In this document: one piece after another, positions 31,284 through 42,272 of the stretch
How positions within the stretch are numbered: the stretch's first letter is position 1
How the letters are laid out: the number at the start of each line of letters is the position of its first letter
Assembly (NCBI GenBank): GCA_016946835.1
Contig: JACVTC010000123.1
Location: 21,001-85,000, forward strand
DNA length: 64,000 nt
Direction of reading: 5' to 3'
Source: Neocallimastix lanati (nom. inval.)
Lineage: Eukaryota > Neocallimastigomycota > Neocallimastigomycetes > Neocallimastigales > Neocallimastigaceae
Program-made: the position numbers and the translations under genes
Notes under the pieces: generated by a model
What the model was told of the DNA's origin: nothing
Databases searched by the model: none
Seen by the model: the letters and a program-made list of their open reading frames with translations, nothing else

Positions 31284-31798
31284 TGTAACGAATCTTAAAA
31301 ATAATTAACTTGTCTTAGTTGTTAGTAACTAAGTCACCGATTTGAACTTCTCGAGTTCAAATCCGCATAATTTCTTTTTATAAACAAATTTATTTTAAAA
31401 AATTCTTATCTTATCAAAAATTATTTTAAAAAGTTCTTATCTTATCAAAAAAATTTTTTTTTATCAAAAAATTTTATCAAATTATCTTAATTGGTTTAAA
31501 ATTACATCATAAAAAATTTCTTTTGAAAATTTTTTGTATAAATACGAATGAATTTTTCTTCAAAAAATATTTTTAAAAAATCGTGTTTTTTATTAATTAT
31601 TTAATAAGTAATTTAATTACAAATTTTTAATTAATAAATAAAAAAAAAAAAAAAAAAAAAAAAAAAATAAAAATAAATTTTAACTTTAAAAAAAATAATA
31701 AATTCTTTTTTATTAAAAAACTTTTTACTTATTATTTATTTTTTATACAAACCTAGTGGTGTTAATTATTTTGGGTTACGCCCCGAATTCACGTTACA
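31284..31798 (+). repeat. Gypsy-3 3' LTR (515 bp)
   Basis: TGTAACGAATCTT...CACGTTACA, complete. Its CGAA near the start is uninterrupted and is the reference for the stacked-insertion site in the 5' LTR. It is followed by ATAGG (31799-31803). Confidence 0.95.
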
Positions 31799-31803
31799 AT
31801 AGG

Positions 31804-32056
31804 TATAAAAATAGAAAGGATTCCTAATGGTTACCTTTTACATCAAGAAAGATATTTGGAAGACATACTCGAAAAATTTGGACTAAAAGATTGTAAAGAA
31901 ATAGGAACTACTGAACCAAGTTTATCTGATAAAGAAGATGATGAAGAATTATTTGATCCAACAACGTATAGGTCCGCCGTAGGAAGTTTAATATATCTGG
32001 CTATCTGTACAAGACCATATATTATTGTTTCTGTGAATAGTGTAGCTCAACATTGC
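31804..32056 (+). pseudogene. Copia-1 pol fragment: RT-RNase H connection
   Basis: This continues the copia frame after Gypsy-3: IKIERIPNGYLLHQERYLED, ILEKFGLKDCKE, FDPTTYRSAVGSLIYLAICT, SVNSVAQHC. These are the typical copia motifs between RT and RNase H. It is cut by Gypsy-4 with ATTGC at 32052-32056. Confidence 0.93.
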
Positions 32057-32628
32057 TGTAAAGATATTATTAATATCTTTATAAATTTTAATTAAATTTA
32101 ATCATAAATTTAAGTAAAATTGAAATAAATCTATTAAAAATCACGTGTATAAAATTATTGCAAATAATTTTAAACAAAACTTCGACTTCTTCCCAATCAT
32201 ATTAATAAATTAAAAATTTCTCTTGTGAAACTAGTAATTGAAAATCATTTCTTTTTATGTAATTTAATTTAAATAATAAGAGTTAAGGTTTTTTAATAGA
32301 TAAATTAACAACATGAAACTATGCAATTAGTCATGTTGAAACTTACGGCATTTTATGCTAAATTTATATTAAATAATTATGACAACTTTTATATTATTTT
32401 AAAATAGAAAATATATAATAAATTTACTAATAATATTTAAATAATAAATAAATAATAAATGAACTCAATTAGAATTGATTATATTTATTTTAGTTATTAA
32501 TTATAATTCTCTTTATTTAGTAATAGTTAATTATTTATTATTAGTTTAGGTTAGTATTGTTTTTAAATAAATAGTTAGATAATATAATTCAATAGGAATT
32601 ATATATTCTAAATGTAATAAGATAAAAA

Positions 32629-32636
32629 TATAAATA
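32629..32636 (+). promoter_or_regulatory. Gypsy-4 TATA box
   Basis: TATAAATA, 38 bp upstream of the RNA start predicted by self-primer complementarity at 32667. Confidence 0.7.
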
Positions 32637-32666
32637 GTTAACCAAATTTCATGTATTTTAATCGAT

Positions 32667-32677
32667 GTAATTGTTAT
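32667..32677 (+). other. Gypsy-4 predicted RNA 5' end / self-primer
   Basis: GTAATTGTTAT is exactly complementary to the 11 nt directly after the LTR. With two LTR bases pairing extends to 13 nt. Confidence 0.8.
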
Positions 32678-32829
32678 TAACGATTTATTGTTAATAACAC
32701 TAATAAGTAATAAAGATTATTTTAAAATCTAAATATAATAAAACTTATTTGTTTATAAAACATTTTTGTGTTATTTAGTGTTATTATAATTTTTGACTTA
32801 TAATCTATTTTTTAAATCAAAACTTTATA

Positions 32830-32840
32830 ATAACAATTAC
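32830..32840 (+). other. Gypsy-4 self-primer binding site
   Basis: ATAACAATTAC begins at the first base after the LTR; its complement is at 32667-32677. It has the same geometry and length (11 nt) as the Tf1 self-primer. Confidence 0.82.
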
Positions 32841-33262
32841 CTTTTTCTCTCAATAAAATACGTTATAAGTCAAGATTATAACACGTGATACGTTAACAGT
32901 GGCTTGTGTGTGGCTTGATTCAAAATATTTTTTTTACCAGTTTTAGATTATTGCTACCAGTTTCAGAATATTGCCACCAGCTCTATAATATTGCTACCGA
33001 AATTACAATTACACGTTTTAGAACAAGATTCGAAAAACCATAAACCTTTAATATTTTAATTTATAACGTTACGTTTACTCGACAGCACCGCTTCAAAGGA
33101 TAGAGCTAGATCGACTAGATGAAAAAACGTTATAGTTTGAAATATTTATTTGTTTGATATTTTTGTTAAAGAAATTGCAAAAATTTAAGTCAATTTAAAA
33201 TAATCAAATTGGAGGGATTTAACAACCTAATAAGAAGATTCGAAGACCTTAACCTGCAAGAA
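32841..33262 (+). other. Gypsy-4 leader
   Basis: A GC-richer stretch at 32880-33000 contains short direct repeats (TGGCTTGTGTGTGGCTTG; ATTGC(T/C)ACCAG repeated three times near 32951-32998). No gene is seen. Confidence 0.55.
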
Positions 33263-36200
33263 ATGAATCAAGAGAATCATCAAGTTCTGCCCCGTAACAA
33301 TCAAAAGATTGTTAACGAACCACCGCTATTTTCTGGAATCAAGAAGGACTTTGATGGCTTCCTTACAAGAGCTGAAATAGCTATGGAAGCCAATCCACAA
33401 GGTTTCAATAACGACCATACAAAGGTCAGATTTATAATTTCTTATCTTGTCGGTGATCCCTTGATATGGGCCTCAAACTTGCGAAGAAATAATGATCCCC
33501 TGCTCAATGTTTATGAAGATTTTATTCAAGAATTAAGAAATCAATTTGGAGAGCAGGACATGAGCACAGTTGTCGCAAACGGTAAATTATGCAGCATCCG
33601 ACAACATAAATTTGGTCATGTTAGTGAGTATATAAATGAATTTAATAAAATCAGCAGACATTCAGATTTTAACGATTCTGCTAAGATTTATATGTTTGTA
33701 AAAGGACTTCACTACAAGATGAGGGAGCACCTTGCAGTGGTAAATCCAAATCCCAACAACTTAAGAAGACTTTTCACTGATGTCCTTAGTATCGAAAGCT
33801 TAACTAAGAGACATGAAATAAATGAATTTTTCTATCATAATTATTACCATCGTAAGGAAATAAATAATAATAATCATGCGTCTACTAGTGACCCAATGGA
33901 AATAGATTTATACAGAATTAAGAGAGGACAAACGAATACAAGTTACTTCCCTTCTAACCAGAAATTATATCAAGAAAACTCGAATTCAAGAGATGAAGAA
34001 AGAAGGAAAGGATTGTGCTATTATTGTAAAAAACCAGGTCATCGCTATTTTAACTGTCCAAATAAGAAGAAACCTGCCGGAGTCAAGATTATCAGTAAAC
34101 AAGAAAACACCGCTACCACACCCTCAAGTAGTTTAAGAAGAATTAGAAGAATCAACAGCCAAGAAGATATTGTCAAAGTTAGAAAAATCGTGGAAGAACA
34201 AAACTCACTTTTGACAAAGAAAAGTAATATCATTGATTTCTATATTAAAACAAACAATACAGAAGAAGTAAAAGCAAGAGTTCTGATCGATTCTGGTTCT
34301 GATCTTAATTTTATCCATCCTGAATTCGCTAAAGCCTTTGGAATTAAAACAAAAGAAATCGAAGAACCTTTCCGTGTTACTGGTCTTGGATATGGTGTTT
34401 CATCAGTAAAAAAGGAAACTGAGAAATGCGTTCTTCGTTTAAGGAACCACTTGGAAACGATTCAACTCTATGTTCTCAGGATTCCTGATGTTGATATTAT
34501 CTTGGGTTTACCATGGATCAATAAGCACTCCCCCTACAACTACCATGACGCAAAGAAGATTTCTTTCGGATCCGGTTTCTGTGCAAGACATTGTAACAAT
34601 GGTAAAAGAAAAAGGAAAAACAAGAACAAGAAAAGGAACAAAGGAAAAGAACCTGCTACCAACCTAGAAGAAAACAAAGTTATTATTGAAGAATCAAGAA
34701 AAAGAAAACCTCTCTTTGACTCTGATTCCGACTCTGACTCAGAAGAAGAAATTTCTATTCGTGGCCGCCGAACTCGTATTAGAACTTGCTCTGAATTTAA
34801 TAATTATGATAGTGATAGTGATATTAATGATACTTTTATGTTAGATAATTTTAGTGATAGCATTAGTGATAGTGATAACTTTAGCGATAGTGATGATATT
34901 ATTGTTATGAATTGTGATAGTAAAATTAGTACTAATAGTTTAAGGATTTTAAAGAAAATTTGTGAATCTAGTAAATGTAAGAAATTAAATGTAATTGAAA
35001 AATGTAATGATGAAGATAATAATTTAAATAAAGATGGTGAAAAGGTCGAAGTACCTGAAATCTATTTGATGTTTAAAGAAGTGTTTAATGAAAATAATTG
35101 TAATGTGTTACCTCCGCATCGTAATTATGATTGTGAAATTAAATTAAAAGATAATTGTAGTCTATTTTATGGTCCGTTGTACCCTTTAACTGAAACGGAG
35201 AGAGAAGAATTAAAGAAATATTTAGAAGAGAATTTAAAAAAGGGTTTTATTAGGAAATCTTCTTCTCCTGCTGGTGCACCTATTTTATTTGTTAGAAAAA
35301 AGGATGGTACTTATAGACTAGTTATTGATTATAGAAAATTGAACGAAATGACCATCCGTAACTCTTATCCACTTCCTTTAATTAGTGAATTGTTGGATAG
35401 AGTTAAAGGTGCTAAATATTTTACTAAGTTAGATTTAAAATCTGCTTATAACTTAGTAAGAATTAAAGAAGGTGACGAGTACAAAACTGCCTTTCGTACA
35501 AGATGCGGGCACTTTGAATATCTCGTTATGCCTTTTGGGCTTAAGAATGCCCCTGCTACATTCCAACATTTTATAAATGATGTTCTCAGTGATTACTTAG
35601 ATGATTTTGTAATCTCTTACATTGATGACATTTTAATTTATTCTAATACTTTAGAAGAACATCATGTACATGTTAAGAAAGTTTTAAGAAAATTGTTAGA
35701 GAATCATTTAGTTGTTAAATTAGAAAAGTGTGAATTTGATGTAACTGAAACTACCTTTCTTGGTTATGTTTTATCAAGAGATGGAATTAAAATGGATAAA
35801 GAAAAAGTTAAAGCAATTTTAGATTGGCCTGTTCCAACAAACGTTAAAGAAATTCAATCGTTTATTGGACTTTGTAATTATTACAGAATTTTTATTAAAG
35901 ACTTTGCGAAAATTGCAAATCCTCTCCACAAATTAACTAGAAAAAATGTTCCTTTTAATTGGAGTTCTGAACAACAAAAAGCGTTTGATACTTTAAAAGA
36001 ATTATTTACTACTGCTCCTATTTTGAAACATCCTGATAGCAACAAACAATTCATTGTTGAAACTGATGCTAGTAATTTTGCTGTTGGTGCAATTCTTTCT
36101 CAGGAATTTGATGGGCATTTGCATCCAATTGCTTTTATTTCTACTAGCTTAACTAAATCCCAAAGAAATTACCCTATCTATGACAAAGAACTTCTTGCTA

Positions 36201-38029
36201 TTAAAGTTGCATTGGAAGGATGGAGACATTACTTAGAAGGAGCTCGCCATCAGTTTATTATTTATACTGATCATAAGAATTTAACTTTCCCTCGAAAACC
36301 TGAACTTCTTTCCCAACGCCAAATTCGTTGGTATGAATTCTTATCTAGATTTGATTTTAAACTAATTTACAGAGCTGGTAAAAAGTCAGGTAAACCAGAT
36401 ATTTTATCAAGACGTAGTGATCATTTATTTGCTAGTGTTCGTCCTATTTCATGCGTTATTAATTCATGTAGTTTTAAGAATGATTCTTTAATCTCCTCTA
36501 TTCATGATTCTCTAGCTAATGATGAATTCTATTGCAAAATAACTGAATTTCTTAAAAATGATAAATCAAAAGATCCCCCTTTTAGTAAAATCGATAAATT
36601 TTCTCTTGACAAAAATGGTTATTTACTTTTTGAAAATTTAATTTATGTTCCCAATAAAATTAGAATAAGAGTTTTAGAACTCCATCATGACTCTATTTCT
36701 GCTGGTCATTTTGGAATTAATAAAACTATTGAACTTATTTCTCGTAATTTCTGGTGGCCTAAATTACAAAAAGATGTTAAAATGTTTATTAAATCTTGTG
36801 AAATTTGTTCAAAATCCAAAATCCCAAGACATAAGCCATATGGTTTACTTTCTCCACTTTCTACACCAAATAGAGCCTGGTCTGCTATCTCTATGGATTT
36901 TATTGTTGAACTTCCGAAATCCAAAGATATGACCACTATAATGGTTGTTGTGGATCGCTTAACTAAAATGGCTCATTTTATACCATTTAGATGTCTTCCT
37001 ACTGCTTCTATTGCTGCTGATTCTTTCATTGCTAATATTTTTAAACTTCATGGTTTCCCCGATTCTATTATTTCTGATCGTGGTTCTCAATTTACCTCTG
37101 ATTTTTGGAATCGTCTTTGCTCTCTTTTAAATATTAAGCATTCTTTTTCTACTGCTAATCACCCGCAGACTGATGGTCAAACGGAGAGGGTGAACTCGAT
37201 ATTGGAACAATATCTTCGTTGTTTCATTAACGAAAAACAAAATAATTGGTTTGATTTATTACCTTTTGCAGAATTTTCTTATAACAATACTTTACAACAA
37301 TCAATAAATCAATCACCATTTTTTGCAAATTATGGTTTTAATCCGAAATTTAATCCTGAAATTCCTTCAAATGAGAATCCGCATAGAGCTGAGAAAAGAA
37401 TATTAAATATTAATGAAAACATTAAATTTTTAAAAGAAAACTTAGAGCAAGCAAAAAAGACTTATAAGTAATATGCAGATCTGAAAAGAATGGATTCTCC
37501 AGATTTTAAAGTAGGAAATAAAGTTTATCTTTTAAAGGGTAATACAACAAAGAAAAATAGAAAATTATCTGATCAACTAATAGGACCTTTTGAAATAATA
37601 AGAAAAGTTAGTGACTTAGCGTACGAACTTAAACTTCCTAATAATATGCGTTGTCACCCTGTATTTCATGTTTCACTTCTCGAACCTTACCATGAAAATG
37701 AATTTTCAAACAGAAGAAATACTCGTAGAAGAAATATTAATCTTAATACGGATACAATTGATAGAACTCCTGAAAGAATAATTAAAATGAAAACCTTTAA
37801 CAATAAGAATCGTTACTTGATTAAATGGAAAGGATGCGATTTTAGTGAAAATACTTGGATTGATGAAGATCAAATTCTTGATAGACAATTAATACAAGAA
37901 TATTACAGAAAAGAAAAGAAGAACAAATCTTCGAATGTTAACAACGAATTCTGTCAACCACCTGATGATGCAAACGAGTACTATGTTAGACATAAATATC
38001 AACCTTTTGTAATTGATCTTCCTTCTTAA
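33263..38029 (+). pseudogene. Gypsy-4 Gag-Pol with chromodomain, one nonsense codon
   Basis: The frame is open from 33170. The first ATG is 33263 (a TTG at 33209 could be a mutated start: AAATTGGAGG). Numbering from 33209: Gag about 35-200, CCHC knuckle CYYCKKPGHRYFNC (270-283), protease VLIDSGS (D361), an acidic Asp/Ser insert (500-570), RT with catalytic YIDD (804-807), RNase H (ETDASNFAVGAIL, YTDHKNL), integrase (HHDSISAGHFG...CEICSKSK; SMDFIVELP; SDRGSQFTS; DGQTERVNS), LIGPFEII, PVFHVSLLEPY, and a chromodomain (PERIIKMKTF...YLIKWKGCDFSENTW). A single in-frame TAA at 37469-37471 interrupts it between integrase core and C-terminus; the frame continues unchanged after it. Identical LTRs imply the mutation is young. 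Confidence 0.94.
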
Positions 38030-38054
38030 AGTTAATCTCGCAGGAGCTCGACTT

Positions 38055-38066
38055 AAGGGGCGAGAT
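38055..38066 (+). other. Gypsy-4 polypurine tract
   Basis: AAGGGGCGAGAT, directly before the 3' LTR start TGTAAAG. Confidence 0.82.
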
Positions 38067-38839
38067 TGTAAAGATATTATTAATATCTTTATAAATTTTA
38101 ATTAAATTTAATCATAAATTTAAGTAAAATTGAAATAAATCTATTAAAAATCACGTGTATAAAATTATTGCAAATAATTTTAAACAAAACTTCGACTTCT
38201 TCCCAATCATATTAATAAATTAAAAATTTCTCTTGTGAAACTAGTAATTGAAAATCATTTCTTTTTATGTAATTTAATTTAAATAATAAGAGTTAAGGTT
38301 TTTTAATAGATAAATTAACAACATGAAACTATGCAATTAGTCATGTTGAAACTTACGGCATTTTATGCTAAATTTATATTAAATAATTATGACAACTTTT
38401 ATATTATTTTAAAATAGAAAATATATAATAAATTTACTAATAATATTTAAATAATAAATAAATAATAAATGAACTCAATTAGAATTGATTATATTTATTT
38501 TAGTTATTAATTATAATTCTCTTTATTTAGTAATAGTTAATTATTTATTATTAGTTTAGGTTAGTATTGTTTTTAAATAAATAGTTAGATAATATAATTC
38601 AATAGGAATTATATATTCTAAATGTAATAAGATAAAAATATAAATAGTTAACCAAATTTCATGTATTTTAATCGATGTAATTGTTATTAACGATTTATTG
38701 TTAATAACACTAATAAGTAATAAAGATTATTTTAAAATCTAAATATAATAAAACTTATTTGTTTATAAAACATTTTTGTGTTATTTAGTGTTATTATAAT
38801 TTTTGACTTATAATCTATTTTTTAAATCAAAACTTTATA
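38067..38839 (+). repeat. Gypsy-4 3' LTR
   Basis: 773 bp, identical by eye to the 5' LTR. It is followed by ATTGC (38840-38844) and Copia-1 coding sequence. Confidence 0.95.
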
Positions 38840-38844
38840 ATTGC

Positions 38845-39408
38845 AAAGAACCAAAGGTAAAAGATTGGAAAAACATAATACAAATATTCAGATATTTAAA
38901 AGGAGCAAAATATTACGGTATTTTATTTAATGGAGAAAAATGTCTAAAAACGTATGTCGATTCAGATTATGCTAATGATAAAGAAACGAGAAGGTCTACG
39001 ACAGGTTTTATCTATTTTATGGGTTCAGGTCCAACTAGTTGGTACTCAAAGCTCCAAAAGTGTGTAGCTACCTCCACCGCAGAAGCCGAATATTATGGAC
39101 TATGTGAATGTGCGAAACAAGCTTTATGGTATAGAAACATTTTAGGAGAAATAAAGGATCAAAGAGAATGCATAAAAATTTACATTGACAATCAAGCAGC
39201 AATATATAACGCTGAAAATAATACAATAAACCCAAGATCAAAACACATTGACATTAAATATCATAAAATCAGAGAATTAATAAGGGAAAAAAAAGTAGAA
39301 CTTGAATACATAGAATCAAAGAATAATAAAGCAGATGGTCTGACGAAATTTTTAAATAAATATAAAATGCAAAATTTTAGAAATAGTTTATTATACAAAT
39401 ATAAATAA
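38845..39408 (+). pseudogene. Copia-1 pol fragment: RNase H and C-terminus
   Basis: The copia frame resumes with KEPKVKDWKNIIQIFRYLKG and contains RNase H motifs TYVDSDYANDKETRRSTTGF, SWYSKLQKCVATSTAEAEYY, YIDNQAAIYNAEN and NPRSKHIDIKYHKIRE, ending in KADGLTKFLN. The catalytic acidic residues (D of DSDYA, E of EAEY, D of IDNQ) are present. It ends at TAA, 20 nt before the LTR. This part has no visible damage other than the insertion. Confidence 0.94.
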
Positions 39409-39428
39409 AAATTAATAATTAGGGGGAA

Positions 39429-39537
39429 TGTGAAATAATAAATACATTTAATATTAAAAAATAAATAAATAATATGTAGTACAAATATCAATGTAAAATG
39501 TATTTATTTAGTAATTATTAATATTTTATTTTAAACC

Positions 39538-39568
<31 letters not shown>

Positions 39569-39665
39569 CTTTTCTTGATTAATTGATTTTTGAAGTTTTA
39601 TAAAAATTTACATTGTTTAATGTAGATATATTATTTTAATATTTATTAATAAAATTATTATTTCA
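39429..39665 (+). repeat. Copia-1 3' LTR (about 237 bp)
   Basis: It begins TGTGAAATAATAA after the purine tract AGGGGGAA. The end is set at TTATTATTTCA by terminal inversion (TGTGAAATAAT with ATTATTTCA). The right end is less certain because the 5' LTR is outside the window. Confidence 0.68.
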
Positions 39666-40170
39666 TAAACCCAATTGTTTATTGAGTTTTGTACGTTCGA
39701 GTGTTTGTTTTCTTTATTTTTATATATTAATAAATTAAATTTTAACATTTATTTGAAGCAAAAGGCTTATTTTTTAAGAATACATAATTTAATGTTGTTT
39801 ATACATACAAATACATTTGATGGATCATACATATTTTAATACATTAAATACATGTTTTAATATTAACTATATAAAAGAGGCTTATAAAAATAAAAAAAAA
39901 TTTTAAAACTATATTCATAAACTATATAAACTATATATTAATATAATATATCCTATTTATTTATAATAAACTATTTAATATTTAAAATTATAATAAAAGT
40001 TGTAATAAAATAAAAATATTAATTAAAATGTTAATTGAATTTATAAACTAAAAATACTAATTTTCTAACAATAATAATTAATTTTCACAATAAAATTGTA
40101 CTATAAATTTTTAAAAGGTTAGAGTTAAAATATTTTATAATAGGTTAGGAAATAATTGAAACAAATGGAG
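39666..40170. other. A/T-rich spacer
   Basis: I see no gene or repeat I can name. Confidence 0.6.
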
Positions 40171-40304
40171 GGGAGAGTTGCATTTCCCCAGATTGCATTT
40201 CACCAAGTGGCGTAGTATTAAAATATTTCATTTAATATTTAATTTTATTTATTCATTTATTCATTTAATAATTTTCAATTTGGCGAAATGCACCATTCGC
40301 ATTA

Positions 40305-40568
40305 GTGCATTTCGCAATATGGCTTATAAAATTTTAAAATAAAGCCATACATTTTAAAATATTCTATACAATCATAGATAAACATCTAAATAATTATTAC
40401 TTCAAAAGAAATACTAATAAATAATAATATATTTTTTAATTAAATATTAATAAATAACTATTTCAAAAGAAATAATAATTATTTAAATATTTATTTATGA
40501 TTGTATAGAATATCTTAAAAATGTATGCCTTTATTTTATTATATTATTAGCCACATTGAGAAATGCAC
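40305..40568. repeat. MITE-like hairpin, about 264 bp with 100-bp arms
   Basis: It begins GTGCATTTCGCAATATGGC and ends in the inverse (GCCACATTGAGAAATGCAC). Arms include CATACATTTTAAAATATTC / GATATTCTATACAATCAT-type matches and pair over about 100 nt around a short A/T loop. A related fragment (TTTTGCGAAATGCACTATTG) lies at 53168. Confidence 0.65.
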
Positions 40569-41374
40569 GATCCCCAACTAAGAGATATTCACAAGTATGA
40601 ATGTATATCATTTTGCAATTGTGTATTTCATAATGTGGCTTATCTTTTTTAATTAATTGCCACATCATATAATATTTTTTTTAACCAATAAATAAATAAA
40701 TAACTAAATAAAGAATGTAGTCCAAAACGTTTTTTTTTGAAATTTTAATAAGCCATCTATTTATTTGTGGCTTTTAAATTTTATATTATAACGCCATAAA
40801 ATTTAATATAATTTTAAAATAAAAAAGAAATAAATGTATAAATAAATAAATAAATAAAAATTATAATTATTTTATTAATAATTGTTTAAATATTTTATTA
40901 ATATTTTTTTTTAAATAAATAAATCTATGTAATTGTTAAAAGTATTTTATTAATATTTTTTTTAAATAAATAAATCTATATAATTGTTAAAGTATTTTAT
41001 TAATATTTTTTTTTTTTTTTACAAAAAATAAACCTTTTAATTGTTTGAATATGTTTGAATATGTGAAATAAATATGAAATATACGTTAAATGTATTAAAA
41101 TGTATTTATTATATATGTAATGTATGAGCCACAATGTATTAATATAAAAGCATGTAAATTTATTAAATTTAAATATTTGCAGCTCTTTATCATAAAATAT
41201 ATTAATAAAGTTGACATAATTATAAAACCCAAACTATTGACTTTTAACAGAATATTTTGGGTGTGGGGCATTTCGCCAATTTTTTTGAAAGCATGTGGCG
41301 TATTAAAAAAATGTGGCATTTCGCCAAATTGAAAATTATTAAATAAACAAATAAATCAATAAATAAAATTAAAT
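40569..41374. other. A/T-rich sequence inside the foldback region
   Basis: Diverged GTGTATTTCATAATGTGGC motifs near 40623 and three ragged copies of a 60-bp TATTTTATTAATATTTTTTT unit at 40890-41010. No gene is seen. The 70- to 74-codon frames at 41095-41332 overlap on both strands and fall on the repeats. Confidence 0.55.
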
Positions 41375-41379
41375 ATTAT

Positions 41380-41641
41380 TTTTGTTTATAAAATATTTTA
41401 TTGATTAAAGTTTATTTATTTTAATATGAGTAATTACTTGATTTTTAAAATTTATGAGATTACATTTGTATTTATACTATTTGTGGCTAAATAAAAATAT
41501 AACGAGAAATTATTACATAATATATTTCATTGTATTAGCTTAACAACGAGTTCGTTGTATTATAAAAATATCTTTTAATTTATTTAATACACATAAATTA
41601 TTATAATATAAATTTAATATATTTTTCTTTGTATTCTAACA
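41380..41641 (-). repeat. Copia-2 LTR, left copy (3' LTR on minus strand)
   Basis: 262 bp. On the minus strand the purine-rich GAGGGGGAA precedes TGTTAGAATAC. Confidence 0.93.
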
Positions 41642-42272
41642 TTCCCCCTCAGACCAGAATGTTTGCTTGTCAAAGATTTGGTTTGTAAACTTAGTCATTT
41701 TTGGTCCATTATAATCTTTTGTTAATGGATCGGCCAACATCCTTTCGGTATTGATGTATTCTAATTTTATTCTGTTATTTTTGATATTATCTTTATTGAA
41801 GTAAAATTTTATTTCTATATGTTTTAATTTATTGTTGAGTTCACCGTTTTCTATTGTCGTTTTACTTGCTAAGTTATCAGTGAATATTTTTATTGGTTTT
41901 TTAATGTTGAATATTTCATATAAAATATTTCGGATCCATAAAACCTTTTTAGTACATTCAGCGGTAGCAATGTATTCAGCTTCCGCGGTAGATGTGGCAA
42001 CTACTGTTTTGTTTCTTGGATTGCCAACATATTGGATCATTATTCATTGATATTATATACCCCGAAGTAGATTTCCTATCTTTTGGGTCACCAGCGTAGT
42101 CAGCATCAGTATATGCCATAATTTCCCCCTGTCCTTTATATTTAATTTTGTAGTATTTAGTATAATTTAAGTATTTTAATATATTTATTACCATTTTCCA
42201 ATCAGCTATGGTAGGATTCTCAGAATTTCTAGTATCTTTCCTACAGCGTAAGTAATATCTGGACGGGTACAC
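41636..42272 (-). pseudogene. Copia-2 RNase H
   Basis: Two frames carry it. 42272-41976 reads NPTIADWKMVINILKYLNYT, AYTDADYAGDPKDRKSTSGY, CWQSKKQ. 42040-41636 reads VATSTAEAEYIATAECTKK, IFTDNLASKTTIENGELNN, LADPLTKDYNG. Breaks lie near 42250 (to the RT frame) and near 42010. The stop falls at the LTR edge. Confidence 0.92.

Larger units (their letters stand above)
3221..31798 (+). mobile_element. Gypsy-3: Ty3/gypsy chromodomain element, self-primed type, 5' LTR split by nested insertions
   Basis: The LTR runs TGTAACG...CGTTACA (perfect 7-bp terminal inversion). The 3' LTR is 31284-31798 (515 bp). The 5' LTR is 3221-3229 plus 25005-25497 (502 bp; the difference lies mainly in an A-run). About 21.8 kb of other elements separate its two parts. 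The internal region holds a primer site, a 1.3-kb leader, gag-pol with three frame breaks, a chromodomain and a polypurine tract. It lies in Copia-1 pol with 5-bp duplication ATAGG. Confidence 0.93.
32057..32829 (+). repeat. Gypsy-4 5' LTR
   Basis: 773 bp. TATAAATA at 32629-32636. The predicted RNA 5' end is at 32667, giving an R-U5 of about 163 nt. Confidence 0.95.
32057..38839 (+). mobile_element. Gypsy-4: Ty3/gypsy chromodomain element, self-primed type, almost intact
   Basis: Two 773-bp LTRs (32057-32829, 38067-38839) appear identical. TSD ATTGC flanks it (32052-32056, 38840-38844). Termini are TGTAAAG...CTTTATA, so the 3' end is TA rather than CA; the boundary is set by the TSD and equal LTR lengths. 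It has one Gag-Pol frame with a single internal stop, a primer site and a PPT. It sits in Copia-1 RNase H. Confidence 0.95.
1..39665 (+). mobile_element. Copia-1: outermost Ty1/copia LTR retrotransposon, truncated by window, split by two gypsy insertions
   Basis: Three pieces (1-3220, 31804-32056, 38845-39408) join exactly into the copia order integrase, reverse transcriptase, RNase H once two gypsy elements and one copy of each 5-bp duplication are removed. The first junction reads through FIIG into IKIERIP; the second reads through SVAQHC into KEPKVKD. A purine tract (AGGGGGAA, 39421-39428) and a 237-bp 3' LTR follow. The 5' LTR, gag and protease lie outside the window. Stops and frameshifts in its first piece show it is dead. 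It is the oldest layer of the nest. Confidence 0.93.
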
